Assembly (NCBI GenBank): GCA_021849435.1
Contig: JAJZSX010000086.1
Coordinates: forward strand, 1 to 8,717
Reading direction: 5' to 3'
Origin: Actinomycetes bacterium
GTDB taxonomy: Bacteria; Actinomycetota; Acidimicrobiia; Acidimicrobiales; RAAP-2
Length of the DNA: 8,717 nt
Each line of letters starts with the position of its first letter. Position 1 is the stretch's first letter. A program made the position numbers and the translations under genes. Shown piece by piece: positions 1-6,751 of the stretch. The notes under the pieces are model-generated. The model searched no databases and was not told the DNA's origin. It saw nothing but the letters and a program-made list of their open reading frames with translations.

Positions 1-81
1 ACGGTGCGCAAGCGTCAGTCGATCCGCTCGTAATCCACCTTCACGACGCTCGCGGTTGACCGGTACTTCATCAATGGCAAG
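1..81 (+). pseudogene. Upstream UPF0182 coding remnant with in-frame TAA at 31-33
   Basis: Read in the same frame as the UPF0182 gene, bases 1-30 give TVRKRQSIRS. Then comes TAA, and bases 34-81 give STFTTLAVDRYFINGK. UPF0182 proteins carry a motif close to 'TFxQxQxIRxYYxF..LxVDRY' here, which aligns residue for residue on both sides of the stop, with the stop at the first conserved Tyr. A TAC/TAT to TAA substitution is the simplest explanation; no frameshift is needed because the frame is the same on both sides. The motif is quoted from general knowledge of the family, not from an alignment run here. A sequencing or assembly error is an equally good explanation. Confidence 0.6.
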
Positions 82-1773
82 TTGACGCCGGTGCTGATCG
101 GGGCGCGCCAGCTCAACCCCGCGAACCTGCCGTCGCCGAGCTGGGTCAACCTGCACCTGCAGTACACGCACGGCATTGGCGCGGCTGTGGTGATCGCCAA
201 CTCGGTCGACTACGCGACGGGCAACCCGAACCTCGCCGTGTCCAACGTGCCACCGACCTCGACGGGCGGCATGCCGGTGCTGACCAAGCCCGACATCTAC
301 TTCGGCATCAACGACCCCGGCTGGGTTGTCGCCAACACCAAGCAGCCCGAGGTCGACTACCAGGTGCTCCAGGGTAAGAACGCGGGACAACCCGTCGAGA
401 CTCACTACGCGAGTACCGGTGGGGTGGCGGTGGGCGGCTTTCTCAGCCGGGCGGCCTTCGCGCTGCGGTTGAACGACTTCAACTTGCTGATCTCGAACCA
501 GATCACGCCCAAGAGCCGCGTGATCTTTGTGCGCGACGTGCTCGCCATGGCCCAGAAGGCGGCGCCCTTCCTCTCTTTTGACTCACACCCCTACGCGGTG
601 ATCGCGGACGGCTCCGTGCAGTACGTGCTCGACGGGTACACCACGACCGACCAGTACCCCTACAGCCAGAACGCATCGAGCCTCAACGTGAACGTGGGCG
701 GACTGCCCGCGAGCTTCAACTACGTGCGCAACTCGGTCAAGGTCGTTGTTAACGCCTACACGGGCAAGATGACGTTCTACGCGGCCGACCCCGCCGACCC
801 GATCCTCCAGGCCTATCGGGCCGCCTTCCCGACGATGTTCCAGCCGATGTCCTCGATGCCCCCCGAGATCAGGAACCACCTGCGTTACCCCTCGGACATC
901 TTCTCGGTGCAGGCGGCCGTGCTCGGCAGTTACCACATCACCAACGCCAACGCCTTCTACACCGCCTCGGACGGTTGGACGGTGTCGCCGACGACGGGTG
1001 AGGGCACGCCGAGTCAGTCACTCGCCCAGACCCAGGTGACCAACGCTGCGGGCAATATTGTCGCGTCCTCGCTCTCACCGATGAGTCCGATCTTCCAGGT
1101 CGGCTCGTTGCCGGGCACCCACCAGCAGCAACTGCTCGAGTCGGTCGCCTTCGTGCCGGCCGGCAACTCGTCGACCGTGCTGGGGCTGAGTGCATTCATG
1201 ATGGCCACGAGCAATCCGTCGAACTACGGGCATCTCTACGTCTATGAGACGCCACGGGGCTCGCTCGTGACCGGTCCGGTCCAGGCCGACTCCGAGATCC
1301 AGCAGAACTCGAGGGTCAGCTCGACGATCACCCTGCTCGACCAGCACGGCTCCCAGGTCCTGCTCGGCAACAACCTGATGGTGCCCCTCGACCAGAGCGT
1401 GCTCTACATCCGGCCCCTCTACGTCTCGAGCACGTCCAACTCGATGCCCCAGTTGAAGTACGTCATCGCGGTCTTCAATCAGCAGGTCAGCATCAAGCCG
1501 ACGCTGAACGAGGCGCTCGCTGCGGTGCTCGGCCACGTCGTCGCCGGTGCACCGCCGATCACGACACCCTCGACCGGCGGTTCCGGGTCGAGCACGGGCA
1601 AGGCTGGCCAGAGCGCCGCGTACTACATCCAGCAGGCATCGACCGACTACGCCGCCGCCCAAACGGCCCTCTCGGCGGGCGAGCTCGGGCGGTACCAGAA
1701 CGACGTCGACGCCATGTACCACGCACTCCAGCTCGCCCAGAAGGCACTCGCCGGGACGAAGTCCGCCGGCTGA
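82..1773 (+). CDS. UPF0182 (COG1615) family membrane protein, C-terminal portion
   Basis: This is the C-terminal, extracytoplasmic part of a UPF0182 family protein, a large actinobacterial and cyanobacterial membrane protein of unknown function. Full members have about 900-1000 residues with several N-terminal membrane helices, none of which lie in this window. Visible family hallmarks are the 'LNPANLPSPSWVN' and 'YTHGIGA' block near the start, 'FLSFDSHPYAVIADG' in the middle, 'RYPSDIFSVQAAVLGSYH' around residue 270, and 'YIRPLYV' followed by 'KYVIAVFN'. A Gly/Ser/Thr-rich linker near residues 495-510 leads to a short helical tail ending in 'ALQLAQKAL', also typical. The TTG at 82 is only the first possible start after an in-frame TAA at 31-33. 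Homology clearly continues upstream of it ('LAVDRYFINGK'), so 82 is unlikely to be the true start. The gene is either broken or mis-sequenced. The family assignment is firm; whether it is functional is unknown. Confidence 0.85.
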   Translation: MTPVLIGARQLNPANLPSPSWVNLHLQYTHGIGAAVVIANSVDYATGNPNLAVSNVPPTSTGGMPVLTKPDIYFGINDPGWVVANTKQPEVDYQVLQGKNAGQPVETHYASTGGVAVGGFLSRAAFALRLNDFNLLISNQITPKSRVIFVRDVLAMAQKAAPFLSFDSHPYAVIADGSVQYVLDGYTTTDQYPYSQNASSLNVNVGGLPASFNYVRNSVKVVVNAYTGKMTFYAADPADPILQAYRAAFPTMFQPMSSMPPEIRNHLRYPSDIFSVQAAVLGSYHITNANAFYTASDGWTVSPTTGEGTPSQSLAQTQVTNAAGNIVASSLSPMSPIFQVGSLPGTHQQQLLESVAFVPAGNSSTVLGLSAFMMATSNPSNYGHLYVYETPRGSLVTGPVQADSEIQQNSRVSSTITLLDQHGSQVLLGNNLMVPLDQSVLYIRPLYVSSTSNSMPQLKYVIAVFNQQVSIKPTLNEALAAVLGHVVAGAPPITTPSTGGSGSSTGKAGQSAAYYIQQASTDYAAAQTALSAGELGRYQNDVDAMYHALQLAQKALAGTKSAG

Positions 1774-1810
1774 TCGACGGCGTCGACCAACTCTCAGTCG
1801 GTGCCGAGGC

Positions 1811-1866
1811 GGGCACGTGACTCGTCCGCCGGAGTCGCCATCTCGGTCGTCCCGTGCCCCTGGCAC
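1811..1866. terminator. Possible bidirectional terminator between convergent genes
   Basis: The 101-bp gap between the UPF0182 stop and the DinB stop contains several nested inverted repeats. GGGCACG at 1811-1817 pairs with CGTGCCC at 1853-1859. Inside it, GACTC at 1819-1823 pairs with GAGTC at 1832-1836. An alternative small hairpin, GTGCC-CCT-GGCAC, lies at 1854-1866. There is no U-tract on either strand. The position between two convergent genes suits termination of both, but the structure is weak and could be chance in GC-rich DNA. Confidence 0.25.
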
Positions 1867-1874
1867 CTAGTCGG

Positions 1875-2411
1875 CTATTCGCCGGTTTCGCCGTCGATCG
1901 CTTCGCGCAAGAGGTCGGCGTGGCCGTTGTGTCGGGCGTACTCCTCGAGCATGTGCAACAGGATCCAGCGCAGGCTTGGCGTGCGGCCGTCGGGCCACGG
2001 ACGAAGCGCGAGCCGGTCGAGCCCGCCGTTGGCGATCACCTCGTCGACGAGCTGCCGCGAACGAGCGACGGCCGCCTCCCACAGGGCGCGCAAGTCATCG
2101 GGGTCGTCCTCGGTGGCGGAGCGCCACTCCCAGTCGGGATCAGCGTTCCAGTCGACGGCGCCCCACGGAGCGGCGCGGTCATGTCCAAATAACGAACATG
2201 AGAACCAGGCGTCCTCGACGAGGGCGAGGTGTTTCATCATTCCGCCCAGGGTCATCGTCGAGGAGCGTGGGCGCGTGTTGAGACCACGCGCGTCGAGGTC
2301 GCGACACTTCCACGCGAAGGTCTCGCGGTGGTAGTCGAGGAAGGCGAGGAGCATCGTCGTCTCATCACCGGTCGCTGGCGGTTCGTGTCGGCCGTGTTCG
2401 TCGATGTTCAC
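1875..2411 (-). CDS. DinB family protein (DUF664 type)
   Basis: A 178-residue protein of the DinB/DUF664 group: four-helix-bundle, metal-binding proteins of the same superfamily as mycothiol-dependent enzymes, mostly cytoplasmic and of unknown individual substrate. Family motifs are 'EPPATGDE' (residues 10-17), 'LLAFLDYHRETFAWKC' (21-36), 'LGGMMKHLALVEDAWF' (55-70) and the C-terminal 'HMLEEYARHNGHADLLRE' (153-170), followed by 'IDGETGE' at the end. His61 and His161/His164 are the likely metal ligands. The GTG at 2409-2411 is chosen because it directly precedes the conserved N-terminal motif and gives the usual family length. A GGAGG lies at 2424-2428 on the minus strand, 12 nt away, which is rather far. 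The reading frame stays open upstream to 2516, but that extension resembles nothing in the family. The gene is convergent with UPF0182 and divergent from the transporter locus, with no clear functional link to either. A role in thiol-dependent detoxification would be a guess. Confidence 0.85.
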   Translation of the reverse strand: MNIDEHGRHEPPATGDETTMLLAFLDYHRETFAWKCRDLDARGLNTRPRSSTMTLGGMMKHLALVEDAWFSCSLFGHDRAAPWGAVDWNADPDWEWRSATEDDPDDLRALWEAAVARSRQLVDEVIANGGLDRLALRPWPDGRTPSLRWILLHMLEEYARHNGHADLLREAIDGETGE

Positions 2412-2684
2412 GCACCCAGCCTGCCTCCCTGGCGTCGTGTCGAGCCGGAAACCCGATATCCCATGACGTACGGCTGGCGTGTGATTCGTACTATGCCAAT
2501 TGAAAGTCCAGGTCACAACGCCTATTTCTCATCAGAAACCGGGTGACTGGTTACCGAAATGTGATATGTGAAATATTTCAAGGCGACGTGGCGGCGGAAA
2601 GTCGCTGTGGTATGTTACTCGCGACGTCGGGTTTGTTCACCGAAGTGCTTCATCAAACGGAGTCTGTCAATCAGGGGGGAAAGT
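2412..2684 (+). promoter_or_regulatory. Divergent intergenic control region upstream of the liv locus
   Basis: This 273-bp stretch between the divergent DinB and livK genes is clearly richer in A/T than its surroundings, especially 2480-2580. No gene is convincing in it. It holds several short symmetric elements: TTTCT-CATC-AGAAA at 2525-2538, the near-palindrome GGTGACTGGTTACC at 2542-2555, and a perfect 12-bp palindrome TGAAATATTTCA at 2569-2580. The heptamer GCGACGT occurs at 2583-2589 and again at 2621-2627. A candidate extended -10 (TGGTATGTT) ends at 2616, and TTGAAA at 2500-2505 could be a -35, but the two are too far apart to form one promoter. The region must contain the livK promoter; its exact position and the regulator bound here are not determined. 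The FCD-type GntR regulator downstream is the obvious candidate. Confidence 0.4.
2674..2682 (+). promoter_or_regulatory. Ribosome binding site fixing the livK start
   Basis: GGGGGGAAA ends 2 nt before the GTG at 2685, placing the G-run centre about 8 nt from the start codon. The frame is open upstream to 2568, but this site and the signal peptide that begins at the GTG favour 2685. Confidence 0.6.
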
Positions 2685-3890
2685 GTGATCAAAACTAATT
2701 TCAAGGCGCGGGTCCTGACCTCAGGTCTGCTTGTTGCCACCATGCTCACCGTTGTGGCTGGGGTCGCTAGCGGCCCGGCATCGGCGGCAGCGAAGAAGTT
2801 GTCACCGTATCTAATCGGCGTGCCGATGCCGATGACTGGAGCAGAGGCCCAGGCGGGAACTCAGATTTTCAATGCTGAGTTGATGGCGGCTCAGCAGGTA
2901 AACAAGCACGGCGGTGTTCTCGGACACCCGATCAAGCTGCTCGAGCAGGACGACGCCTGTGACGCCGGGACCGCGGTGAACGCTGCGAACAAACTCGTTT
3001 CAGAAAATGTCCAGGCGATCGTCGGGGGATACTGCTCTGGTGCGACGCTTCCCGTCGAACCCATCATCGCGCGAGCGGGGATCCCGTACGTGATGCCCGC
3101 GGCGAACAGCCCCGAGCTGACCACAGGCGGGTACAAGAACGTCTTCCTGATCGACCCGTCGGGTTCCGGTGACGGCGCCGAGGCCGCTGCGTTCTTCAAG
3201 CAGCAGGGCATCACGAAGGTGTTCATCATCGATGATCAGTCGTCCTTCGGCGTCGCCATCGCCAACGCCGCAGCCAAGGACATCTCGGCTGACGGCGGCA
3301 CGATCGTTGCCGGTGGCGTCCAGTCGATTCCCGCCACGAGCAACGACTTCTCGGCCGTGATCTCACAGATCAAGAGCTCGGGTGCGACGGGGATCTACTG
3401 GTCGGGTTACTTCGCCCAGGCCGCCCAGTTCGCGACCCAGCTGAACGCCGCCAACGTGATCGGACCCCATGGCACGGCGAAGTTCGTCGTGGCTGACGGG
3501 TCGGTGGACGCGACATACCTGTCGGGTGCGGGTGCGGCCGCGAACGGGACCTACGCGACAATCGCCGCGCTGGCCTCGGGTGTGGGCAACGTGCTCAACA
3601 CGCACGCGGACCGCGCTTTCAATGTCGCCTACCACAAGGAGTTCAAGTCGGCACCTGGTCCGTACTCGACCTTCGGGTACGACGCCATCACGGCACTCGT
3701 CCTCGCGGCCAAGCACGTTCATTCGATCAAGCCAGCGCGAGTGATTGCCGGGCTTCGCACGCTGCACTTCAACGGTCTGACCGGCAAGGTGTCCTTCGAC
3801 AAGACCGGCAACCGCCTCGGTGCGGTGATGGACCTGTTAGAGGTCGTCAACGGTCAGTACACCTTGGCCAAGCCACAGCCGAAGCTTTGA
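2685..3890 (+). CDS. livK: Branched-chain amino acid-type ABC transporter substrate-binding protein
   Basis: A 401-residue extracytoplasmic binding protein of the Leu/Ile/Val type (type I periplasmic-binding fold, Peripla_BP_6) that captures substrate for the LivHMGF importer encoded downstream. Residues 1-34 form a signal peptide: a basic start with Lys3, Lys7 and Arg9, a hydrophobic core at 10-28, and an Ala-x-Ala cleavage site near 32-36. There is no Cys near the cleavage point, so it does not look like a lipoprotein. The mature part starts with 'YLIGVPMPMTG' (42-52). 'DDACDAGTAV' and 'GGYCSG' place Cys92 and Cys117 where LivJ/LivK proteins have their conserved disulfide. 'NSPELTTGGYKNVF' from residue 141 is also typical, and the length fits the family. 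The GTG start is supported by a strong upstream G-rich ribosome binding site. The real substrate is uncertain: this family also binds amides, aromatic acids, urea and imino acids. Confidence 0.9.
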   Translation: MIKTNFKARVLTSGLLVATMLTVVAGVASGPASAAAKKLSPYLIGVPMPMTGAEAQAGTQIFNAELMAAQQVNKHGGVLGHPIKLLEQDDACDAGTAVNAANKLVSENVQAIVGGYCSGATLPVEPIIARAGIPYVMPAANSPELTTGGYKNVFLIDPSGSGDGAEAAAFFKQQGITKVFIIDDQSSFGVAIANAAAKDISADGGTIVAGGVQSIPATSNDFSAVISQIKSSGATGIYWSGYFAQAAQFATQLNAANVIGPHGTAKFVVADGSVDATYLSGAGAAANGTYATIAALASGVGNVLNTHADRAFNVAYHKEFKSAPGPYSTFGYDAITALVLAAKHVHSIKPARVIAGLRTLHFNGLTGKVSFDKTGNRLGAVMDLLEVVNGQYTLAKPQPKL

Positions 3891-3905
3891 TGATGTGATT
3901 GGCAC

Positions 3906-3953
3906 CGGGCCCGTCGCCCCGAGGGTCGCTCGACCCCCTGGGCGACGGGCCCG
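3906..3953 (+). terminator. Strong GC-rich hairpin between livK and livH
   Basis: A perfect 14-bp stem is formed by 3906-3919 (CGGGCCCGTCGCCC) and 3940-3953 (GGGCGACGGGCCCG). Inside the loop, GGGTCG at 3923-3928 pairs with CGACCC at 3931-3936, so the whole element can fold into one long rod. It begins 16 nt after the livK stop. No T-run follows the second arm, so it is not a classical intrinsic terminator. It may act as a partial terminator or as an mRNA 3'-end stabiliser that keeps livK transcripts abundant relative to livHMGF, as intercistronic repeats do in some sugar transporter operons. The structure is seen directly; the role is inferred. Confidence 0.6.
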
Positions 3954-3996
3954 CCGTCGATGGTTCAACGACAGAATCGTTCGCAACACCGTGACC

Positions 3997-4003
3997 AAGG
4001 GGA
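3997..4003 (+). promoter_or_regulatory. Ribosome binding site fixing the livH start
   Basis: AAGGGGA lies 4 nt before the GTG at 4008. The ATG at 3960 in the same frame is only 7 nt after the hairpin arm, has no such site, and would add 16 polar residues (MVQRQNRSQHRDQGDP) unlike LivH N-termini. Confidence 0.6.
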
Positions 4004-4007
4004 CCCA

Positions 4008-4916
4008 GTGTCACTGCTACTCAATGAAATAGGTAATGGGATCTTCCTCGGCGCGTTCTTCGGCCTGGTCGCGCTCGGCTATAGCATGGTCTACGGCATC
4101 CTGCGCCTGATCAACTTCGCCCACGGCGACTTCTACATGGTCGCGGCTTTCGTGAGCTACACGATCCTCGGCGCGGTGGCCGTCGGCAACAGCCACGGCC
4201 AGTGGTTGACGGTGCTCTGGGTCGGGGTCCTCGTGATGGTGATCACCGGCGGGCTCGCGATGCTCGCGAACCAGTTGGTGTACCGTCCCATGCGCCGCGC
4301 CGCCATTCTTAGCCTCATGATCGCGGCCATCGGCCTCTCCCAAGTGCTCGAGAACGGCGTCCTGGTCACCCCCCAGTGGGGCGCGACTTACCTCGTCTTC
4401 CCCGTGACCACGCCGCCGAGTGGGTTCAACCTCGGGTCGAACCACTACACCTGGGCCCAGTTGATCATCGTGCTCGTCTCGGGTCTGCTCGCCCTCGGCG
4501 TCTACTTCCTCGTGGGTCGCACCCTGCTCGGCAAGGCAATGCGTGCGGTGTCTGAGGACCGAATCGCCGCGGTGTTGATGGGCATCAACGTCGACCTGGT
4601 GATCGCGATCGTCTTCTTCATCGGCGGCGCCCTCGCTGGCGCGGCGGCGGTGATGACGGGCGTGTACTACGGGCAGATCAACTACCTAATGGGCTTCACC
4701 GTGGGCCTCGAGGCGTTCACCGCGGCCGTGCTCGGTGGCATCGGCAACATCGGTGGGGCGGTGCTCGGTGGTCTGATTCTCGGTATCGTTCAGTCGATTG
4801 GCACGGGCATCTTCGGCGCGGAGTGGGCGATCGTGGTCGCTTTTGGTGCCCTCGTTCTCATGCTGTGGTTCCGGCCCACCGGTCTGCTCGGTGAGCGGGT
4901 CGCGAGGAGGATGTGA
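4008..4916 (+). CDS. livH: Branched-chain amino acid-type ABC transporter permease LivH
   Basis: A 302-residue polytopic membrane protein, one of the two permeases that form the translocation channel of the importer. The N-terminal half carries the LivH hallmark 'GLVALGYSMVYGILRLINFAHGDFYM' region (residues 19-44). The cytoplasmic coupling loop that contacts the ATPases is visible at about 174-194 ('GKAMRAVSEDRIAAVLMGIN'). It is followed by 'AAVLGGIGNIGGAVLGG' (239-255) and the C-terminal 'WFRPTGLLGERV'. Eight or so hydrophobic segments can be seen, as expected. The length matches the family. Its stop lies 6 nt before the livM ATG, and the GAGGAGG at 4904-4910 inside its end serves livM. It most likely pairs with LivM as a heterodimer. 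The start GTG was chosen from the ribosome binding site and the family N-terminus. Confidence 0.92.
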   Translation: MSLLLNEIGNGIFLGAFFGLVALGYSMVYGILRLINFAHGDFYMVAAFVSYTILGAVAVGNSHGQWLTVLWVGVLVMVITGGLAMLANQLVYRPMRRAAILSLMIAAIGLSQVLENGVLVTPQWGATYLVFPVTTPPSGFNLGSNHYTWAQLIIVLVSGLLALGVYFLVGRTLLGKAMRAVSEDRIAAVLMGINVDLVIAIVFFIGGALAGAAAVMTGVYYGQINYLMGFTVGLEAFTAAVLGGIGNIGGAVLGGLILGIVQSIGTGIFGAEWAIVVAFGALVLMLWFRPTGLLGERVARRM

Positions 4917-4922
4917 CCCGCG

Positions 4923-5987
4923 ATGGCCACTGACACCGTGGTCCAGTCGGGTCGCACGAGGGTTGACGGGTTCCGGGTCACGCGCGCCGGGCTGGTGATC
5001 GCGCTCGTGGTGGCGGCGGCACTCGTGCCCCAGATGACCCAGAACCAGTACTACCTGGGCGTGGCGTTCCAGGCCGAGATGCTGATGTGCCTCGCGCTCG
5101 GACTCAACATCGTCGTCGGCTACGCCGGCATGCTCGACCTCGGTTTCGCGGCGTTCTTCGCCATCGGCGCGTACACCACCGGCATCCTCTCAACCAAGGA
5201 GCACTGGTCGATACTCGCCTCGATCGCGCCCGGCGTGCTGATCGCGGTGGTCTGTGCGCTCATTATCGGCTTCCCGACGCTGCGCCTGCGCAGTGACTAC
5301 CTCGCGGTGGTCACGCTGGGATTCGGGGAGATCATCCAGACGATCGCGATCAACCTCAACCAGACCGGCGGTCCGACCGGCATCTACGCGATCCCGGCGC
5401 TCACCATCGGCAGCGTCGTCGTGACCAGCAACACGGGCTACTACTACGTCTTCTTGGTGCTGGTGGTCATCTTCGCCCTGTTCTCTACCCGATTGCGCGG
5501 CTCACGACTGGGTCGAGCGTGGCTGTGCATCCGCGAGGACGAGGACGCCGCCAAGGCGATGGGCATCAACACCAACCACTACAAGCTCTACGCGTATATG
5601 TTCGGAGCGGTGCTCGGGTCGATCACTGGTTCGCTCTACGCACCAGCGCTGACGGCCATCTCGCCGGCGAGCTTCGGGTTCAGCGAGTCTTTGCTCATCG
5701 TCATGGCCGTCGCGATCGGTGGCCTCGGCAGCATCTGGGGTGTCATGTTCGGCGCGGCCGTCGTCGAGATCTTCCCCGAGGTCTTCCGCTCTTTCGCCCA
5801 GGCCCGTTTGCTGGTCTTCGGCATCGCGCTCGTGATCTTGATGGTCGTGCGACCGCGCGGCCTCTTCCCGGAGCGCGCCTTCCAGGGTCTGGGAACTCGG
5901 ATCCGTTCCCGACTGGGACATGCGGTGCCGTCCCCCCGCTCCGGCGCGGGTGGGGCGCTCGTGTCACTGCCGACGGAGGAGCCGTGA
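4923..5987 (+). CDS. livM: Branched-chain amino acid-type ABC transporter permease LivM
   Basis: A 354-residue second permease of the importer. After a short hydrophilic N-terminus, a first hydrophobic segment covers about residues 23-36. The LivM signature 'LALGLNIVVGYAGMLDLGFAAFFAIGAY' region occupies 57-84, 'LRLRSDYLAVVTLGFGEI' 120-137, and the cytoplasmic coupling loop 'GRAWLCIREDEDAAKAMGIN' 197-216. 'GGLGSIWGVMFGA' (266-278) and 'VVRPRGLFPERAF' (308-320) close the core. The last 34 residues form a basic, Gly/Ser/Pro-rich cytoplasmic tail ending in TEEP that is not part of the conserved core. The gene follows livH after 6 nt. Its TGA overlaps the livG GTG in a GTGA tetranucleotide (5984-5987), implying translational coupling to the first ATPase. 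Confidence 0.92.
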   Translation: MATDTVVQSGRTRVDGFRVTRAGLVIALVVAAALVPQMTQNQYYLGVAFQAEMLMCLALGLNIVVGYAGMLDLGFAAFFAIGAYTTGILSTKEHWSILASIAPGVLIAVVCALIIGFPTLRLRSDYLAVVTLGFGEIIQTIAINLNQTGGPTGIYAIPALTIGSVVVTSNTGYYYVFLVLVVIFALFSTRLRGSRLGRAWLCIREDEDAAKAMGINTNHYKLYAYMFGAVLGSITGSLYAPALTAISPASFGFSESLLIVMAVAIGGLGSIWGVMFGAAVVEIFPEVFRSFAQARLLVFGIALVILMVVRPRGLFPERAFQGLGTRIRSRLGHAVPSPRSGAGGALVSLPTEEP

Positions 5988-6751
5988 CCGCCGTCCTGCA
6001 GACCGACCACCTGTCGCTTCAGTTCGGCGGCGTCAATGCGTTGAGCGATCTGTCGATCGAGGTCGACGAGGGAGCGCTGCACGCCATCATCGGGCCCAAC
6101 GGTGCCGGCAAGACGTCCTTCTTCAACTGTCTCACCGGCTATTACAAGCCAACGGGCGGCGCGGTCCGGTTCCAGGGGACCGAGGTCACGGGCCTCGACG
6201 CGGCCAAGGTCGCCGCGCTCGGGATCCGTCGGACCTTCCAGAACATCCGAGTCTTTCCCAAGATGTCGGTACTGGAGAACGTCCTCGCCGGGGGGCACCT
6301 GCGCGCTACCTCGAATCTGCTGTCGATCACGGTCGCCAGCCGAGGATTCAGACGGCGCGAGCACCTCTTGCACGATGAGGCCATGGCGAGCCTCGAATTC
6401 GTCGGTCTCGCCGACCAGTGGAACAACCTCGCCGGTGACCTGCCCTACGGAATGCGCAAGCGTATGGAACTCGCCCGCGTGTTGATCGCAAATCCGGTCG
6501 TGGTGCTGCTTGACGAGCCAGCGGCCGGCGTGAGCTCGGTGGAACGCGAAGAATTGTCGCGCGTGATTCGGCGCATCCACGACGAGGGGACGTGCGTCGT
6601 GATGATCGAGCACGACGTTGACCTGGTGATGGAGATCGCGACGGAAGTCACCGTGCTCGACAACGGCCGCATCATCGCCTCGGGATTACCCCAGGACGTT
6701 CGAACGAATCCTGACGTGATCCGCGCCTACATGGGCAGGAAGCGCAAATGA
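5984..6751 (+). CDS. livG: Branched-chain amino acid-type ABC transporter ATP-binding protein LivG
   Basis: A 255-residue cytoplasmic ATPase that, with LivF, powers the importer. Walker A is 'GPNGAGKT' (37-44), the Q-loop 'RTFQNIRVFP' (Gln86), the ABC signature 'LPYGMRKRMELARVL' (153-167), and Walker B 'VVVLLDEPAAG' with catalytic Glu178. The switch histidine is His210 in 'MIEHDVDLVM'. The long insert at about 103-130 between Q-loop and signature is typical of LivG, as is the length. The signature reads LPYGM rather than LSGGQ; Tyr at this place is common in LivG, but Met in place of Gln is less so. The GTG start at 5984 overlaps the livM stop and is preceded by GGAGGA at 5975-5980. Open frame upstream of it is only a shadow of livM. 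Confidence 0.93.
   Translation: MTAVLQTDHLSLQFGGVNALSDLSIEVDEGALHAIIGPNGAGKTSFFNCLTGYYKPTGGAVRFQGTEVTGLDAAKVAALGIRRTFQNIRVFPKMSVLENVLAGGHLRATSNLLSITVASRGFRRREHLLHDEAMASLEFVGLADQWNNLAGDLPYGMRKRMELARVLIANPVVVLLDEPAAGVSSVEREELSRVIRRIHDEGTCVVMIEHDVDLVMEIATEVTVLDNGRIIASGLPQDVRTNPDVIRAYMGRKRK

Noticed and set aside
1075..1866. A 263-codon open frame on the minus strand inside UPF0182
   Set aside because: Arg/Gly/Asp-rich shadow with no family resemblance; the + strand gene is clearly real.
1801..2334. A 177-codon + strand frame antisense to the DinB gene
   Set aside because: Ser/Arg-rich shadow. The minus-strand DinB frame carries conserved motifs along its whole length.
2568..2684. A 39-residue upstream extension of the livK reading frame starting at GTG 2568
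   Set aside because: It would place a basic, Cys-containing stretch before a clear signal peptide and ignore the strong ribosome binding site at 2674-2682. The 12-bp palindrome overlaps this start, which suits regulatory DNA.
5519..5983. A long open frame upstream of livG, in a different frame from livM
   Set aside because: It overlaps the end of livM completely, has an Arg/Gly-rich composition typical of shadow frames in GC-rich DNA, and livG has its own GTG with a ribosome binding site at 5984.
5636..6613. A 325-codon open frame on the minus strand across livM and livG
   Set aside because: It is antisense to two genes with complete family motifs, and its translation has no recognisable domain. 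Long antisense frames are expected at this GC content.
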